Origin: Halobacterium hubeiense
Lineage (GTDB): Archaea > Halobacteriota > Halobacteria > Halobacteriales > Halobacteriaceae
Direction of reading: 5' to 3'
Length of the DNA stretch: 64,000 nt
Assembly: GCF_001488575.1 (NCBI RefSeq)
Contig: NZ_LN831302.1
Span: forward strand, 124,001-188,000
Every line of letters starts with the position of its first letter. Within the stretch, counting starts at the first letter, position 1. The position numbers were made by a program, and so were the translations under genes. Of this stretch, positions 35,167 through 43,322 are shown one piece after another. The notes beneath the pieces were generated by a model, which was not told where the DNA came from, did not search any database, and saw nothing but the letters and a program-made list of their open reading frames with translations.

Positions 35167-35466
35167 ATGAGCAAATGGCCGGATTACGTCATTACTGCCG
35201 TTCGATACGATGGGGACACGATTGAACGAGTGCGGGTCTATGAGGGCGATGGAGAGCAGCTGACTGATCGGCAGACGAGATCTCGCACGGCAGTCATGCT
35301 TAGCTTATTCGTGCAACGAGATTACTGTACGGCGTATCAGGATGGCAATGGGGAGTGGAGGAAGGGGGCTGACGTGGAGACCGTAGACGTTGACGGGACA
35401 ACATACATTCGGACTGATGGCAACGACATCGCGAGCGACGACCTGGGCGAATTACCGGACTTTTAG
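35167..35466 (+). CDS. DUF3892-like protein
   Basis: 99 residues, beta-rich: DYVITAVRYDGDTIERVRVYEGDG, then a short helix (DRQTRSRTAVMLSLFVQRDYCTAYQDGNGEWRKG) and a strand ending DVDGTTYIRTDGND. The Y-x-I-x-x-V-R-Y opening is the DUF3892 hallmark. No function is known; family members are frequent on mobile DNA. It precedes a block of decayed mobile genes. Confidence 0.7.
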   Translation: MSKWPDYVITAVRYDGDTIERVRVYEGDGEQLTDRQTRSRTAVMLSLFVQRDYCTAYQDGNGEWRKGADVETVDVDGTTYIRTDGNDIASDDLGELPDF

Positions 35467-35479
35467 CTGAATACAGGCG

Positions 35480-35530
35480 CTAAGCCCCCCCGTCTTCACG
35501 GCGCGAACGAAGTGAGCGAGGAGGTCGGGG
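35480..35530. repeat. TnpB-type element end remnant
   Basis: AAGCCCCCCCGTCTTCACGGC followed by GAGGTCGGGG resembles the 3' hairpin ends of haloarchaeal TnpB elements. It borders the VirB4 fragment. Confidence 0.35.
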
Positions 35531-35545
35531 ATACCGCGCCGTCAT

Positions 35546-35812
35546 CATATAATCACTTTCTCGTCGCGAATGTCGAACGCCGAGGGCTGCCCGAGATTCG
35601 AATGCCGCCCATTTTCTTCGAATGGACGGAGCTGGTTGAGCAGCCACGTCGCATCCCCGGCGAGCTTCCCAGCCTCCTCGTCAGTCCGCACAACGAACTC
35701 CTCCGGTTCGTTGACCATCCCTTCAAGCATGTCCATCACGTCCCGGATTGTCGTGGGTCGCGATGTCGTCGGTAATCCCACGTTCGTGGTACGCTCGCAT
35801 GAGCGTCAGTTG
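35546..35812 (-). pseudogene. VirB4-like ATPase internal fragment
   Basis: The minus-strand translation TIRDVMDMLEGMVNEPEEFV, RTDEEAGKLAGDATWLLNQL and SNLGQPSAFDIRDEKVI is nearly identical to about residues 423 to 512 of the intact VirB4 homologue at 50931 to 53045. The flanking DNA at 35762 to 35812 continues the match. Both the Walker A half and the C-terminal part are missing. It is a relic of a second copy of the conjugation module. Confidence 0.85.
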
Positions 35813-35813
35813 T

Positions 35814-35909
35814 GTGGAGACCGCTGCCACGACGTACAGTGACGATTGGTACGCGCAAAACGAGGGCTGGGAAGACGAGTACCCCGACCTGAGCAGCGAG
35901 GCAGAGTAG
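35814..35909 (+). pseudogene. Putative antitoxin C-terminal fragment
   Basis: A frame ends ATTYSDDWYAQNEGWEDEYP then DLSSEAE and a stop, three bases before a PemK-like ATG. Its acidic, Trp-rich tail and position are those of an antitoxin that precedes a PemK/MazF toxin. The 5' end is replaced by the VirB4 fragment. Confidence 0.45.
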
Positions 35910-35912
35910 CTG

Positions 35913-35978
35913 ATGCCGTATCCGCAAGGAGCAGTCGTCGTCGCGACAGACATCTTCGGGAACAACCCGTCGCGCTAA
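35913..35978 (+). pseudogene. PemK/MazF-type toxin, N-terminal fragment
   Basis: The 21 residues run from MPYPQGAVVVATDIF to GNNPSR and then hit a TAA. This matches the start of PemK/MazF toxins (first strand plus a DxFGxxNPSRP-like segment). The rest of the gene is absent, and other element DNA follows at once. Confidence 0.55.
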
Positions 35979-35982
35979 CCCG

Positions 35983-36117
35983 TGGGGAGAGAGCGTCCGT
36001 TGGGAACCCGGACGCGATGACTTGCTACAGGACGGGAGCGTCTGTGACAGCGCCACAGTCCACCGCAAGACGAGCGGGGACCCCTCGCAGATGACGCTCG
36101 CGGCCTACTCGGACTGA
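35983..36117 (+). pseudogene. TnpB C-terminal tail fragment
   Basis: The frame from WGESVRWEPGRDDLLQDG on to ATVHRKTSGDPSQMTLAAYSD and a stop has the look of the tail of a haloarchaeal TnpB. It is followed after about 35 bases by a perfect element-end hairpin, as in intact elements. Confidence 0.5.
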
Positions 36118-36151
36118 AACCTGCCACCGCGGATTCCTCTCGTAGGGGAAG

Positions 36152-36171
36152 CCCCGCCGTTCACGGCGGGG
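36152..36171. repeat. Perfect hairpin at a TnpB element 3' end
   Basis: CCCCGCCG-TTCA-CGGCGGGG is an 8-bp perfect stem with a 4-base loop, followed by AGGTTGTCA. This is the typical 3' (omega-RNA) end of many haloarchaeal IS200/IS605 elements. Confidence 0.7.
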
Positions 36172-36184
36172 AGGTTGTCACCCG

Positions 36185-36505
36185 ATGTCAAACGCGTCTG
36201 CTCCACCGTTCATAACTATATACAAGGCCGATATACAGGCCCGAGTCTGGGCGGAATCTGGATCACCTCGCGGCAACGAAACCGTGTTTCTCGTTAATGG
36301 CGCACCCACACTGAAAGACGCTTGTCAGCGACACGGCCTCCGATTCCAGTATGAAACACATGGGAATCGGAACAGCGTCGAACGTATTTTTCGTGAAGTA
36401 AAACGTCGGACAAACCAGTTCTAAAACTGTTTCAGCCACGCCGAAGCAAATACTGTCGAAAATTGGCTTCAAGCGTTCGCCTTCGCATGGAACCAGCTTA
36501 TCTGA
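36185..36505 (+). pseudogene. IS6-family transposase fragment with nonsense codon
   Basis: The translation contains VFLVNGAPTLKDACQRHGLR, then YETHGNRNSVERIFREVKRR (the region around the catalytic Glu), then TNQF, a TAA at 36422, and in the same frame NCFSHAEANTVENWLQAFAF and a final stop. This is the C-terminal half of a haloarchaeal IS6-type DDE transposase. The N-terminal half with the first two Asp residues is missing. Confidence 0.75.
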
Positions 36506-36562
36506 ACACTACTGTGGCGGCAAGGAGAGATTTTAAGCGGGTGAGTAGCGTCGTGCTGGATA

Positions 36563-39517
36563 ATGAGTGACGTCCGGGATGCAACGGACGAGATTCTCGC
36601 TGACCGTCCCTCCATCGAAGACGGCCTCCAAGAGCTACTTGACATTGATGCGAACGCGGAGACGTGGACGTTCGACGATGTCCCCGTTGATTCAGGAGCG
36701 TTCGGCGAACTCGTGTCGAACGGAATCGTCGAGGCGGATGGTGATGAGTACCGGCTCGCCGACCGTGCCGCCGTCCAGGCAGCGCTCGACGGCGACACCC
36801 CTGTCGAGGAGGAAACGACGACCGACACCGGGCCGTCAGTCGATGATCGGCTCCGCGCAGTCGATCCGGGCCTCGCGGCAAGCCTGGTAGCGCTGCTCGG
36901 GCTCGTCGTCGTGATGCGGACCGCGTTCTCGTGGCCGGCGGTCTTCCGCGGGAACGACGTCGTGCTGTCGGGGAACGACGCGTACTTCTACCGGTACTGG
37001 CTCGAAGAGCTGTTCCGGACCGGGACGTCGGTGACGTCGCTGCCGCCAGCCCTCCAGGACCACGACGTCGCGATGATTGCCGCCACGCACACGATGGCAT
37101 CCCTGCTTGGAGGCGGGCAGGACGCCGTCAGTCTCGTCCTGGCGTGGTATCCCGTCGTCGCGGCGGTCGTCGTCGGCGGGCTCGTCTACGTGGTCGCGAT
37201 GGTCGCGTTCGACGACCAGCGCGTGGCACTCGCGAGCGTCGCCTTCTACGCGATTACGCCCATCGTGGCGTACCGGTCCGCGCTCGGGTTCGGCGACCAC
37301 CACGCCTTCGACTACCTGCTGGTCGCGCTCGCCATTACTGGGTTGCTCGTCCTCGTCGACGAGCGCGCGGACTGGCGGACGGTCACGCGACGACGCTTAC
37401 TGGGGCTCGCGGTGTTCGCGGTCGCCGTCGGGACACAAGTCCATGCGTGGCGTGGCGGCCCACTATTGATCCTTCCAGTCGCGGCGTACGTCTTCCTGCG
37501 CGTCGGCTCGGACGTCCGAGCGGGCGAGTCACCACTCGAGGCAAACGCGTGGACGCTCGCCGCGCTCGCCGTCTCTGCCGTGCTGGCACTCCTCCCGCAC
37601 GTCGCGTTCGACTGGTCGGGCGCGTACCGCGCGTTCGCCCCGGCCTTGTTGTTTGCGGGGAGCCTCGTCGTCGTCGGCATCGGCGAACTCGCGGTCCGAC
37701 GGGGAATTAGAGCGCGGACGGTGTTGGGGTTGGAAGTCGTGGGCAGTCTCGTTGCTGGTGTTGTTGCGTGGGTGGCTATGCCGGGTGTCCGGAGCGCGGC
37801 CCAGCGCGGGATTGGGTATTTCACGCGGACTGGCCAGACATCGATTACGGAGACGTACTCGTTGTTGAGTCCGGAGTATGGTGTGATCACGACGCCCATC
37901 TTCTACCTCGGGTTTGCGTTCTTCCTCGCGGTCGCCGCCCTCGTGTGGGCGGCGTGGCGGGTAAACCGCGAGCATCGCCCGACGTGGCTGGCGCTCACCG
38001 TCTACACGGGCGGATTCTTCCTCGCGGCGCTCGTGCAGCTCCGATTCGCCGGCCACCTCGCCATACTCTTTGCAGTCTTTGCCGGGCTCGGGTTCGTGTA
38101 CTTGGTGGCAGCCGTGGATGCGACCGCCCTCCCGCGGCCGTTCGTCGACGCGGGCGACTCCGAGACCGTTCCACCCCGATTCCGTGAAACTGACGCCGAA
38201 TCGAGTGGACTGTCGTTCCCGGACCGCGAGTCGACGTTCGCGGTCGTCGCACTGTTCCTGCTCGTCGGGAGTCTCGGCGTGTTCCAGACGGTCGGTGGCA
38301 CGAACGACCTGACGATCGAGGGCGCGACCTACGACGCAGCGAACGCGATCGATGATCACGCCGCCGCGGCGAACGTCTCGTGGCCCGACAACTACGTGTT
38401 CAGTGACTGGGACCGAAATCGCGTCTACAACTACTACGTCAACAATCAGTCCCGGTCGTACGCGTACGCGCAGGACCACTACAACGAGTTCGTGACGTCG
38501 AGTAATGCCAGCGCGTGGTACGACCAGTTGACGGCGAACTTGACGGGGTACGTCGTCGTTGAGGACCTCGACGAGAACTTCTCTCAGACGTCGCTACAGT
38601 CCCGGCTCTGGCAGAACTGGGGCAGTTACAGTGATGGCGTCGAGGGGCTTGGCCACTATCGCGCCGTGTACGCCAACGACGGCCGGAAGGTCTTCGACCT
38701 CGTGCAGGGTGCGATGTTAGTCGGGCAGGGTGAGCCTGGTGAGACGCAAACCGTGAGTACGGCGTTCAATGCGGGCGGCGACTCGCACACGTACGAGCGA
38801 CAGGTGACGCCGACTGCGAACGGTTGGTACGCCGTCCGAGTGCCGCACAACGGAACGTACGAGGGCACGGCGGGGACTTCTGTATCGGACGAAGCGATAG
38901 AGAACGGGTCGTTCGTCGGCCCGAACAGCGAACAGCCTGGAATGTCGTACTGGCCGCTGAACGCGAGCAGTGGTGAGGTCGCGTTCGACGTCACGGGCGG
39001 AAACCATGGCTGGATCGATGGCGCGACGTGGACTGATTCTGGACTAGCATTTGATGGAAACGATGTCGTAACCGTTCCGAACACGAGTGACCTGTCCAGC
39101 AATCAGGACGTCTCGATCTCCGTTACGTTCCGGACGGACAACAGCACGGACTACGTCAATAACGTCTCGTTCCCACGGCTCGTTGGTACGGCAGCTCCAT
39201 CGCAATTCGCGAACACGAGTGGCGTCCAAATCGCGCTGGCAAATGGACAGATTCTCGGCGCACTTGGCAACGGAGAGCAGGCAGCCGTCCTAGAGGGGCC
39301 ACGCGTTGACGACGGCCAAGTACACACAGCGACACTCGTTCGTGACGGAAACACCATACAGTTACAGGTCGATGGTGAGGTGAGGGCAGAGCGGAGCTAT
39401 TCAGGAGAGATCAAAGCATCAGACACGTTCTCCATCGGGTCTATCTCGACGGGGTCGCGAGGATTCGTCGGCGAAGTATTAGCCGTCGACGCCTCCGGTA
39501 ACGCGAGCAGCTCGTAA
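36563..39517 (+). CDS. AglB/STT3-like oligosaccharyltransferase paralogue with LamG-like tail
   Basis: 984 residues. An N-terminal winged-helix-like cytosolic segment (about 5 to 85) precedes around 12 membrane helices (about 102 to 575). STT3-type features are GNDAYFYRYWLEEL (first acidic loop, about 137), GFGDHHAFDY (about 243) and TSITETYSLLSPEYG (TIxE-like, about 426). The invariant WWDYG motif is not seen; its place is taken by SDWDRNRVYNYYVNN (about 614). The C-terminal 190 residues form a LamG/concanavalin-like beta domain (SYWPLN, LAFDGNDVVTVPN, ISVTFRTD, VHTATLVRDGN, IQLQVDGEVRAERSYSG). It probably transfers glycans to, or binds, surface proteins. A TTTTAAGC box is about 28 bases before the ATG. 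Confidence 0.82.
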   Translation: MSDVRDATDEILADRPSIEDGLQELLDIDANAETWTFDDVPVDSGAFGELVSNGIVEADGDEYRLADRAAVQAALDGDTPVEEETTTDTGPSVDDRLRAVDPGLAASLVALLGLVVVMRTAFSWPAVFRGNDVVLSGNDAYFYRYWLEELFRTGTSVTSLPPALQDHDVAMIAATHTMASLLGGGQDAVSLVLAWYPVVAAVVVGGLVYVVAMVAFDDQRVALASVAFYAITPIVAYRSALGFGDHHAFDYLLVALAITGLLVLVDERADWRTVTRRRLLGLAVFAVAVGTQVHAWRGGPLLILPVAAYVFLRVGSDVRAGESPLEANAWTLAALAVSAVLALLPHVAFDWSGAYRAFAPALLFAGSLVVVGIGELAVRRGIRARTVLGLEVVGSLVAGVVAWVAMPGVRSAAQRGIGYFTRTGQTSITETYSLLSPEYGVITTPIFYLGFAFFLAVAALVWAAWRVNREHRPTWLALTVYTGGFFLAALVQLRFAGHLAILFAVFAGLGFVYLVAAVDATALPRPFVDAGDSETVPPRFRETDAESSGLSFPDRESTFAVVALFLLVGSLGVFQTVGGTNDLTIEGATYDAANAIDDHAAAANVSWPDNYVFSDWDRNRVYNYYVNNQSRSYAYAQDHYNEFVTSSNASAWYDQLTANLTGYVVVEDLDENFSQTSLQSRLWQNWGSYSDGVEGLGHYRAVYANDGRKVFDLVQGAMLVGQGEPGETQTVSTAFNAGGDSHTYERQVTPTANGWYAVRVPHNGTYEGTAGTSVSDEAIENGSFVGPNSEQPGMSYWPLNASSGEVAFDVTGGNHGWIDGATWTDSGLAFDGNDVVTVPNTSDLSSNQDVSISVTFRTDNSTDYVNNVSFPRLVGTAAPSQFANTSGVQIALANGQILGALGNGEQAAVLEGPRVDDGQVHTATLVRDGNTIQLQVDGEVRAERSYSGEIKASDTFSIGSISTGSRGFVGEVLAVDASGNASSS

Positions 39518-39526
39518 CTGGACGAG

Positions 39527-39767
39527 TCACCCCCACGTATTTTCAATAGCGGCCCGGTACGCTTCTGCTGCGTTCGTAGCAACGTTATCCCAGTCGAACT
39601 GCTGAGCAGCTCCTTTCGGATCGCAAGGCGGGGCTGCTCCGTGAAGCGCTTGTTCAAGCGTTGCGGCGAGCGCGTCGGTGGCCGGTTCGACGAGTCGCGT
39701 CGCGATTTCGTGGATGCGCTTCTCGGCGCCCCCATCACGAACGGATAGACAGCGTTCGAGACCTCGG
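39527..39767 (-). pseudogene. GT4 glycosyltransferase deletion derivative
   Basis: Minus-strand pieces match both ends of the intact GT4 at 42084. The N-terminal part (SNAVYPFVMG, then after a frameshift GAEKRIHEIATRLVE) is joined directly to the C-terminal part (TDALAATLEQALHGAAPP, AQQFDWDNVATNAAEAYRAA). About 290 internal codons are gone. The two are paralogues or alleles, not identical. Confidence 0.8.
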
Positions 39768-40031
39768 ACAGCCTGATTTGGAGCGTTGGGTCGCTCAAGA
39801 CGGGACGAACCTGACGTCGGGGCCGGCGTGTGATGATGGCGAAACGTGGACGAGTCTTGCCGATGGGACGACGTACACACCCTATTGCAGGGCGGCTATC
39901 ATCACTGTACTTCCGAGGCAGCAAAATCTGATGAACCCACTGCTCAGCAAGTTACTCGTGGAGGGCGTGAAAACGGGTTAGAAAAGACTATTTGTCGTTC
40001 CTTAGAATCCCTATCCGACTTCGTTTACCGT
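39768..40031. other. Unresolved stretch before the AT-rich island
   Basis: A plus-strand frame (39746 to 39981: DLGQPDLERWVAQDGTNL, DDGETWTSLADGTTYTPYC) is open but matches nothing I recognise. It may be a broken coding fragment. No clear promoter is seen for the gene at 40032 other than the AT-rich bases just before it. Confidence 0.3.
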
Positions 40032-41639
40032 ATGAACATTTTGCCAAACCGAGCACAAATTAAAAGTGCCCGTCGACAACTCCAAATCAGGATTCAAGAG
40101 TACCGTTATGCTCTTGCTGCAATTCTACTTTTTTCAGCAGCGCCGCTGACGCCATTGATATTTAGCCGTGGGTTTCTCGCCAGTGGCGACACAGTCGCGA
40201 ATCTTGTACCTGTTGTTCATGTTCGGAATAATCCAGTAAATCTTCTGTACGTAGAGAACTGGTACAACGGGTATAGCCCACTTATACACCCATATTCGAA
40301 AATTTTCTATCCATTTTGGTGGCCGATGTACCTTTCATGGATTCCTGTGAATGTTATATATCGAGTGGTTCTGTATGGGCATCTTGTCGCCTCTGCGGTG
40401 GTTTCGTGGTATTATGCTCACAAACACCTTAATGGAATACTTCCAGTCGCGATTGGTGTCCAAACAGCACTCGTAGCAAACATTTTCTGGATGCACACCT
40501 GGAAGGTACTCGCTTGGCCGTGGCTAGTTCTTCTCACGTGGCAGGTTGCTCCTCCGCACGTCAAAAACTGGGATAGACGGACTGGAGCCTTGTGTGGGCT
40601 ATGCGTCACTGCGATGATTTTGACCGGGGGTGGTATCTACTATGCTTTTTATGGGTTGGCGATACTGACCCCATTCATCATACAATACGGCTCTCGTGAG
40701 TACTTGGTCGGTTTAATCGCCGGCGGTAGTGTTTCCCTTTTGAAAGCACCAGCATATCTTAATAGCCTCGGAAATCCGCGCCCTCCTGTTGGATACAGAA
40801 TTGACGCGTTTAACATATTTTTAGGCTCGTCTGGCTTGGCTAACGAACTATTGCGTGCTGCCTTTGAAATTGATCTTGGGACCGTGTTTGATTCGCCCTA
40901 TGAAGGATTTGCTGTGGTCGGACTCCCTATTGTATTCTTGGCTGCCGGAGTGTTCGTGCTCTGGTTTGTAAACTACGGACCGTCGAAACACTGGTATACG
41001 GCCCTTGTGGGTTCATGTTCCTTCTTAGTGCTTTTCGCAACTGGGGCAGCTCAGGACTTCCTAAGCGTCGGCATCCTTCGAACAGCAGCTCGAGCGAATC
41101 ACGCAATCGCCATGATTGTGATTATAAGTAGTGTTATAGTCGCTCACTGGGTCCACAGGAGATACGGTCATGTAGGGAAAGTAGTGATTATAACGCTAGT
41201 AGTGCTGAGTGTGATCCAATCCGGGCTTGTTGTCGGCAGCTTTCTCCCTCATCAAGGAGTAACATTGGAGGAGGAGTCGGAAGTAGCAGAGGTCATTGAT
41301 TCAGCCGGGGGCGGACCAGTCTGGATCCAAGATCAGCCACATGATCCAGGAGAACATTCACTTGTTCAATATGCACTGGCGGAGCACGGTATCCATGCTA
41401 TTAACCCACGCTACCCTGAAGGATTAGTTACATTCAGTGCATTCAACGATGGCCAACCACGATTTCAGTTCTTAGTCAGCAACCAGAAGGTGACCAATCA
41501 AAAGATATCGCTACATCCACTATTCATGTCCGGGTCCGGTGGAGAAATAGACCGCGAATCACTTACATTACATAAGAAGGTCACATCCTCAGATACAGAT
41601 TGGTACATTTACCGTGTCTCACAGAATGATACGAATTAA
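40032..41639 (+). CDS. GT-C-like polytopic membrane protein
   Basis: 535 residues with about 11 membrane helices. The first external loop holds FLASGDTVANLVPVVHVRNN, with an acidic residue in the usual GT-C position, and YVENWYNGYSPLIHPYSKIFYPFWWPMY. The C-terminal 110 residues are soluble and external (EVAEVIDSAGGGPVWIQDQPHDPGEHSLV). This is the layout of archaeal polysaccharide or dolichol-linked sugar transferases. The sugar and acceptor are unknown. Base composition is much AT-richer than the core, suggesting transfer. The ATG at 40032 is chosen because an upstream extension to 39846 has no membrane or domain character. Confidence 0.7.
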   Translation: MNILPNRAQIKSARRQLQIRIQEYRYALAAILLFSAAPLTPLIFSRGFLASGDTVANLVPVVHVRNNPVNLLYVENWYNGYSPLIHPYSKIFYPFWWPMYLSWIPVNVIYRVVLYGHLVASAVVSWYYAHKHLNGILPVAIGVQTALVANIFWMHTWKVLAWPWLVLLTWQVAPPHVKNWDRRTGALCGLCVTAMILTGGGIYYAFYGLAILTPFIIQYGSREYLVGLIAGGSVSLLKAPAYLNSLGNPRPPVGYRIDAFNIFLGSSGLANELLRAAFEIDLGTVFDSPYEGFAVVGLPIVFLAAGVFVLWFVNYGPSKHWYTALVGSCSFLVLFATGAAQDFLSVGILRTAARANHAIAMIVIISSVIVAHWVHRRYGHVGKVVIITLVVLSVIQSGLVVGSFLPHQGVTLEEESEVAEVIDSAGGGPVWIQDQPHDPGEHSLVQYALAEHGIHAINPRYPEGLVTFSAFNDGQPRFQFLVSNQKVTNQKISLHPLFMSGSGGEIDRESLTLHKKVTSSDTDWYIYRVSQNDTN

Positions 41640-41858
41640 ATAGCGTATCCCCTTACCAACCGGGTGCATCACCATAAATAGTACCTGAATGATAGAATTT
41701 TAACAGAGCCAGTTTGCAGTGTTTCAACGACCCTTTGGGCGAAGTAGAATTGAAACAGGGATGAGGTGTCGGCGCAGGGAGGGAGTGCCTCGATTCCAAT
41801 CAAGCTATACTGCACCCACTATGCTGCCCGACGGAGGTTTGGCGGGCGGTTCGGTTTA

Positions 41859-42023
41859 TTAGGAGACTGAGATGAGTTCACTATGTTCGCCTTCGTAGCC
41901 ACAGTGATGGCATTTGTACGAGTGGTCAGCGAGTTCATCGTAATCGGTGTTATTGAAATGGGCAGGTTGGTTTCGGCATACCAGTGGGTCATGGGACGTT
42001 GCTAATACTTGAGCCTGCTTCAA
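41859..42023 (-). CDS. Possible zinc-finger protein fragment
   Basis: A 54-residue frame (TTG start at 42023) includes SHDPLVCRNQPAHF and ADHSYKCHHCGYEGEHSELI. The KCHHCGY knuckle is typical of small zinc ribbons, but the first knuckle has only one Cys. It may be the decayed 3' end of a longer gene; an in-frame stop precedes the TTG. The rest of 41640 to 42083 shows nothing else. Confidence 0.35.
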   Translation of the reverse strand: MKQAQVLATSHDPLVCRNQPAHFNNTDYDELADHSYKCHHCGYEGEHSELISVS

Positions 42024-42083
42024 GCTTCCAACTATTCACTCACTATCTCTGAATTGAATAGAGTGTTATCCACAGCCAATACG

Positions 42084-43223
42084 TCATATTCCACCCCACT
42101 TACGTCGAATTGCCGCTTGATATGCTTCTTCGGCGTCGGTAGCAACGTTACCCCAGTCGAACTGCTGAGCAACCATTTTCGGATCCGAAGGCGGAGCTGC
42201 TCCGTGAAGGGCTCGCATGAGTGTTGTCGCAAGCGCATCGGCGTTCGGGGCCACGAGAAAACCACCGTCCTGAATGACTTCATCGGCCGCCGAATCTGGA
42301 TGCTCCGCACCAATAACAGTACAGCCGGCGGCCATCGCCTCCGCGTACGTGATGCCGAACCCCTCGCGGGTCGAGGGTGACGCGAACACGCGGGCGCCGC
42401 GCATGTGCGCGAGCACGTCCTCGTAGTCGTCGAGGAAGCCGAGGAAGGTGACGCGGTCGGCGCTGTCGAGCGCGGCGGCCTGCCGTTCGAGACCGTCGCG
42501 CTGGGGGCCGTCGCCGATGATGCCGAGCGTCGCGTCGGTGTCGACGGCGTCGAAGGCGTCGAGGAGTACGTCGACGCGCTTGTCCTCGATGAGCCGGCCC
42601 GCGAACAGCACGTCGAAGGCGTCGGGGGCCGGTTCGACGCGTCGAATCTGGTCGTAGTCGATGCCGTTGGGTACCGTCCGAATGCGTTCGCGGGGCTGTC
42701 CGCGGGCCGCGAGCCGGTCCGCGGTGACGCCCGAGACCGCAATCGGATACTGGGGGACGCGAGCAGTCGCGTGTTCGACGGCCTTCCCGAACGGCCCCAG
42801 CGTGCCGAGGTACTCGTTCCAGTAGTCGCCCCAGACCTCGTGCCACGTCGTCACGAGCGGCGTTCCGGTCCCCGCGAGTGCGAGCTTCGCGGCGAGCACG
42901 GGGAAGTACGGGAACACGGAGGCGACGACAACGTCGTGGTTGGCGGCGTTCCGCCGCAGCGGGCGAACGATGTCTTTCGCGAACTCCAGCGCCTCGCCGA
43001 TGGAGCGCTGGCCGTCCTCGCCGTAGAGGTCGCGTTCGGGGCTGACCGCGCGCAGCGTCATTCCCTCGTGGGTGGTTTCGCGTGGGCCGTCCCAGAAGTG
43101 CCGGCCGTAGACAGTCACGTCGTGGTCGCGCTCGACGAGTCGCGTCCCGATTTCGTGGATGCGCTTCTCGGCCCCGCCGGTCACGAACGGGTAGACGACA
43201 TTCGAGACGAACGCGACGTCCAT
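42084..43223 (-). CDS. GT4 family glycosyltransferase
   Basis: 379 residues with the GT-B fold. The N-terminal FVSNVVYPFVTGGAEKRIHEI is the acceptor-side loop. The C-terminal half has VPNGIDYDQI, FAGRLIEDKRVDVLLDAF, IGDGPQRDGLE and the E-x7-E donor site (SPSTREGFGITYAEAMAAG). It is a retaining sugar transferase on the cytosolic face. GC-rich, unlike the neighbouring island genes. ATG at 43223 (MDVAFVSN) gives the family start. A truncated paralogue lies at 39527. Confidence 0.9.
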   Translation of the reverse strand: MDVAFVSNVVYPFVTGGAEKRIHEIGTRLVERDHDVTVYGRHFWDGPRETTHEGMTLRAVSPERDLYGEDGQRSIGEALEFAKDIVRPLRRNAANHDVVVASVFPYFPVLAAKLALAGTGTPLVTTWHEVWGDYWNEYLGTLGPFGKAVEHATARVPQYPIAVSGVTADRLAARGQPRERIRTVPNGIDYDQIRRVEPAPDAFDVLFAGRLIEDKRVDVLLDAFDAVDTDATLGIIGDGPQRDGLERQAAALDSADRVTFLGFLDDYEDVLAHMRGARVFASPSTREGFGITYAEAMAAGCTVIGAEHPDSAADEVIQDGGFLVAPNADALATTLMRALHGAAPPSDPKMVAQQFDWGNVATDAEEAYQAAIRRKWGGI

Positions 43224-43322
43224 TATGGAACCATACAGACTGAACGAGTAACTCCCTTGCGGTAGCCCGTTCAAATCGGATAACATAAAGTCATAACTTT
43301 GCTCGTGCCATCCGGACACTCA

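Noticed and set aside
39746-39981. A gene on the plus strand over the GT4 relic
   Set aside because: The frame has no start supported by a promoter and no recognisable domain, and its first part is antisense to the GT4 relic. Kept only as an unresolved stretch.
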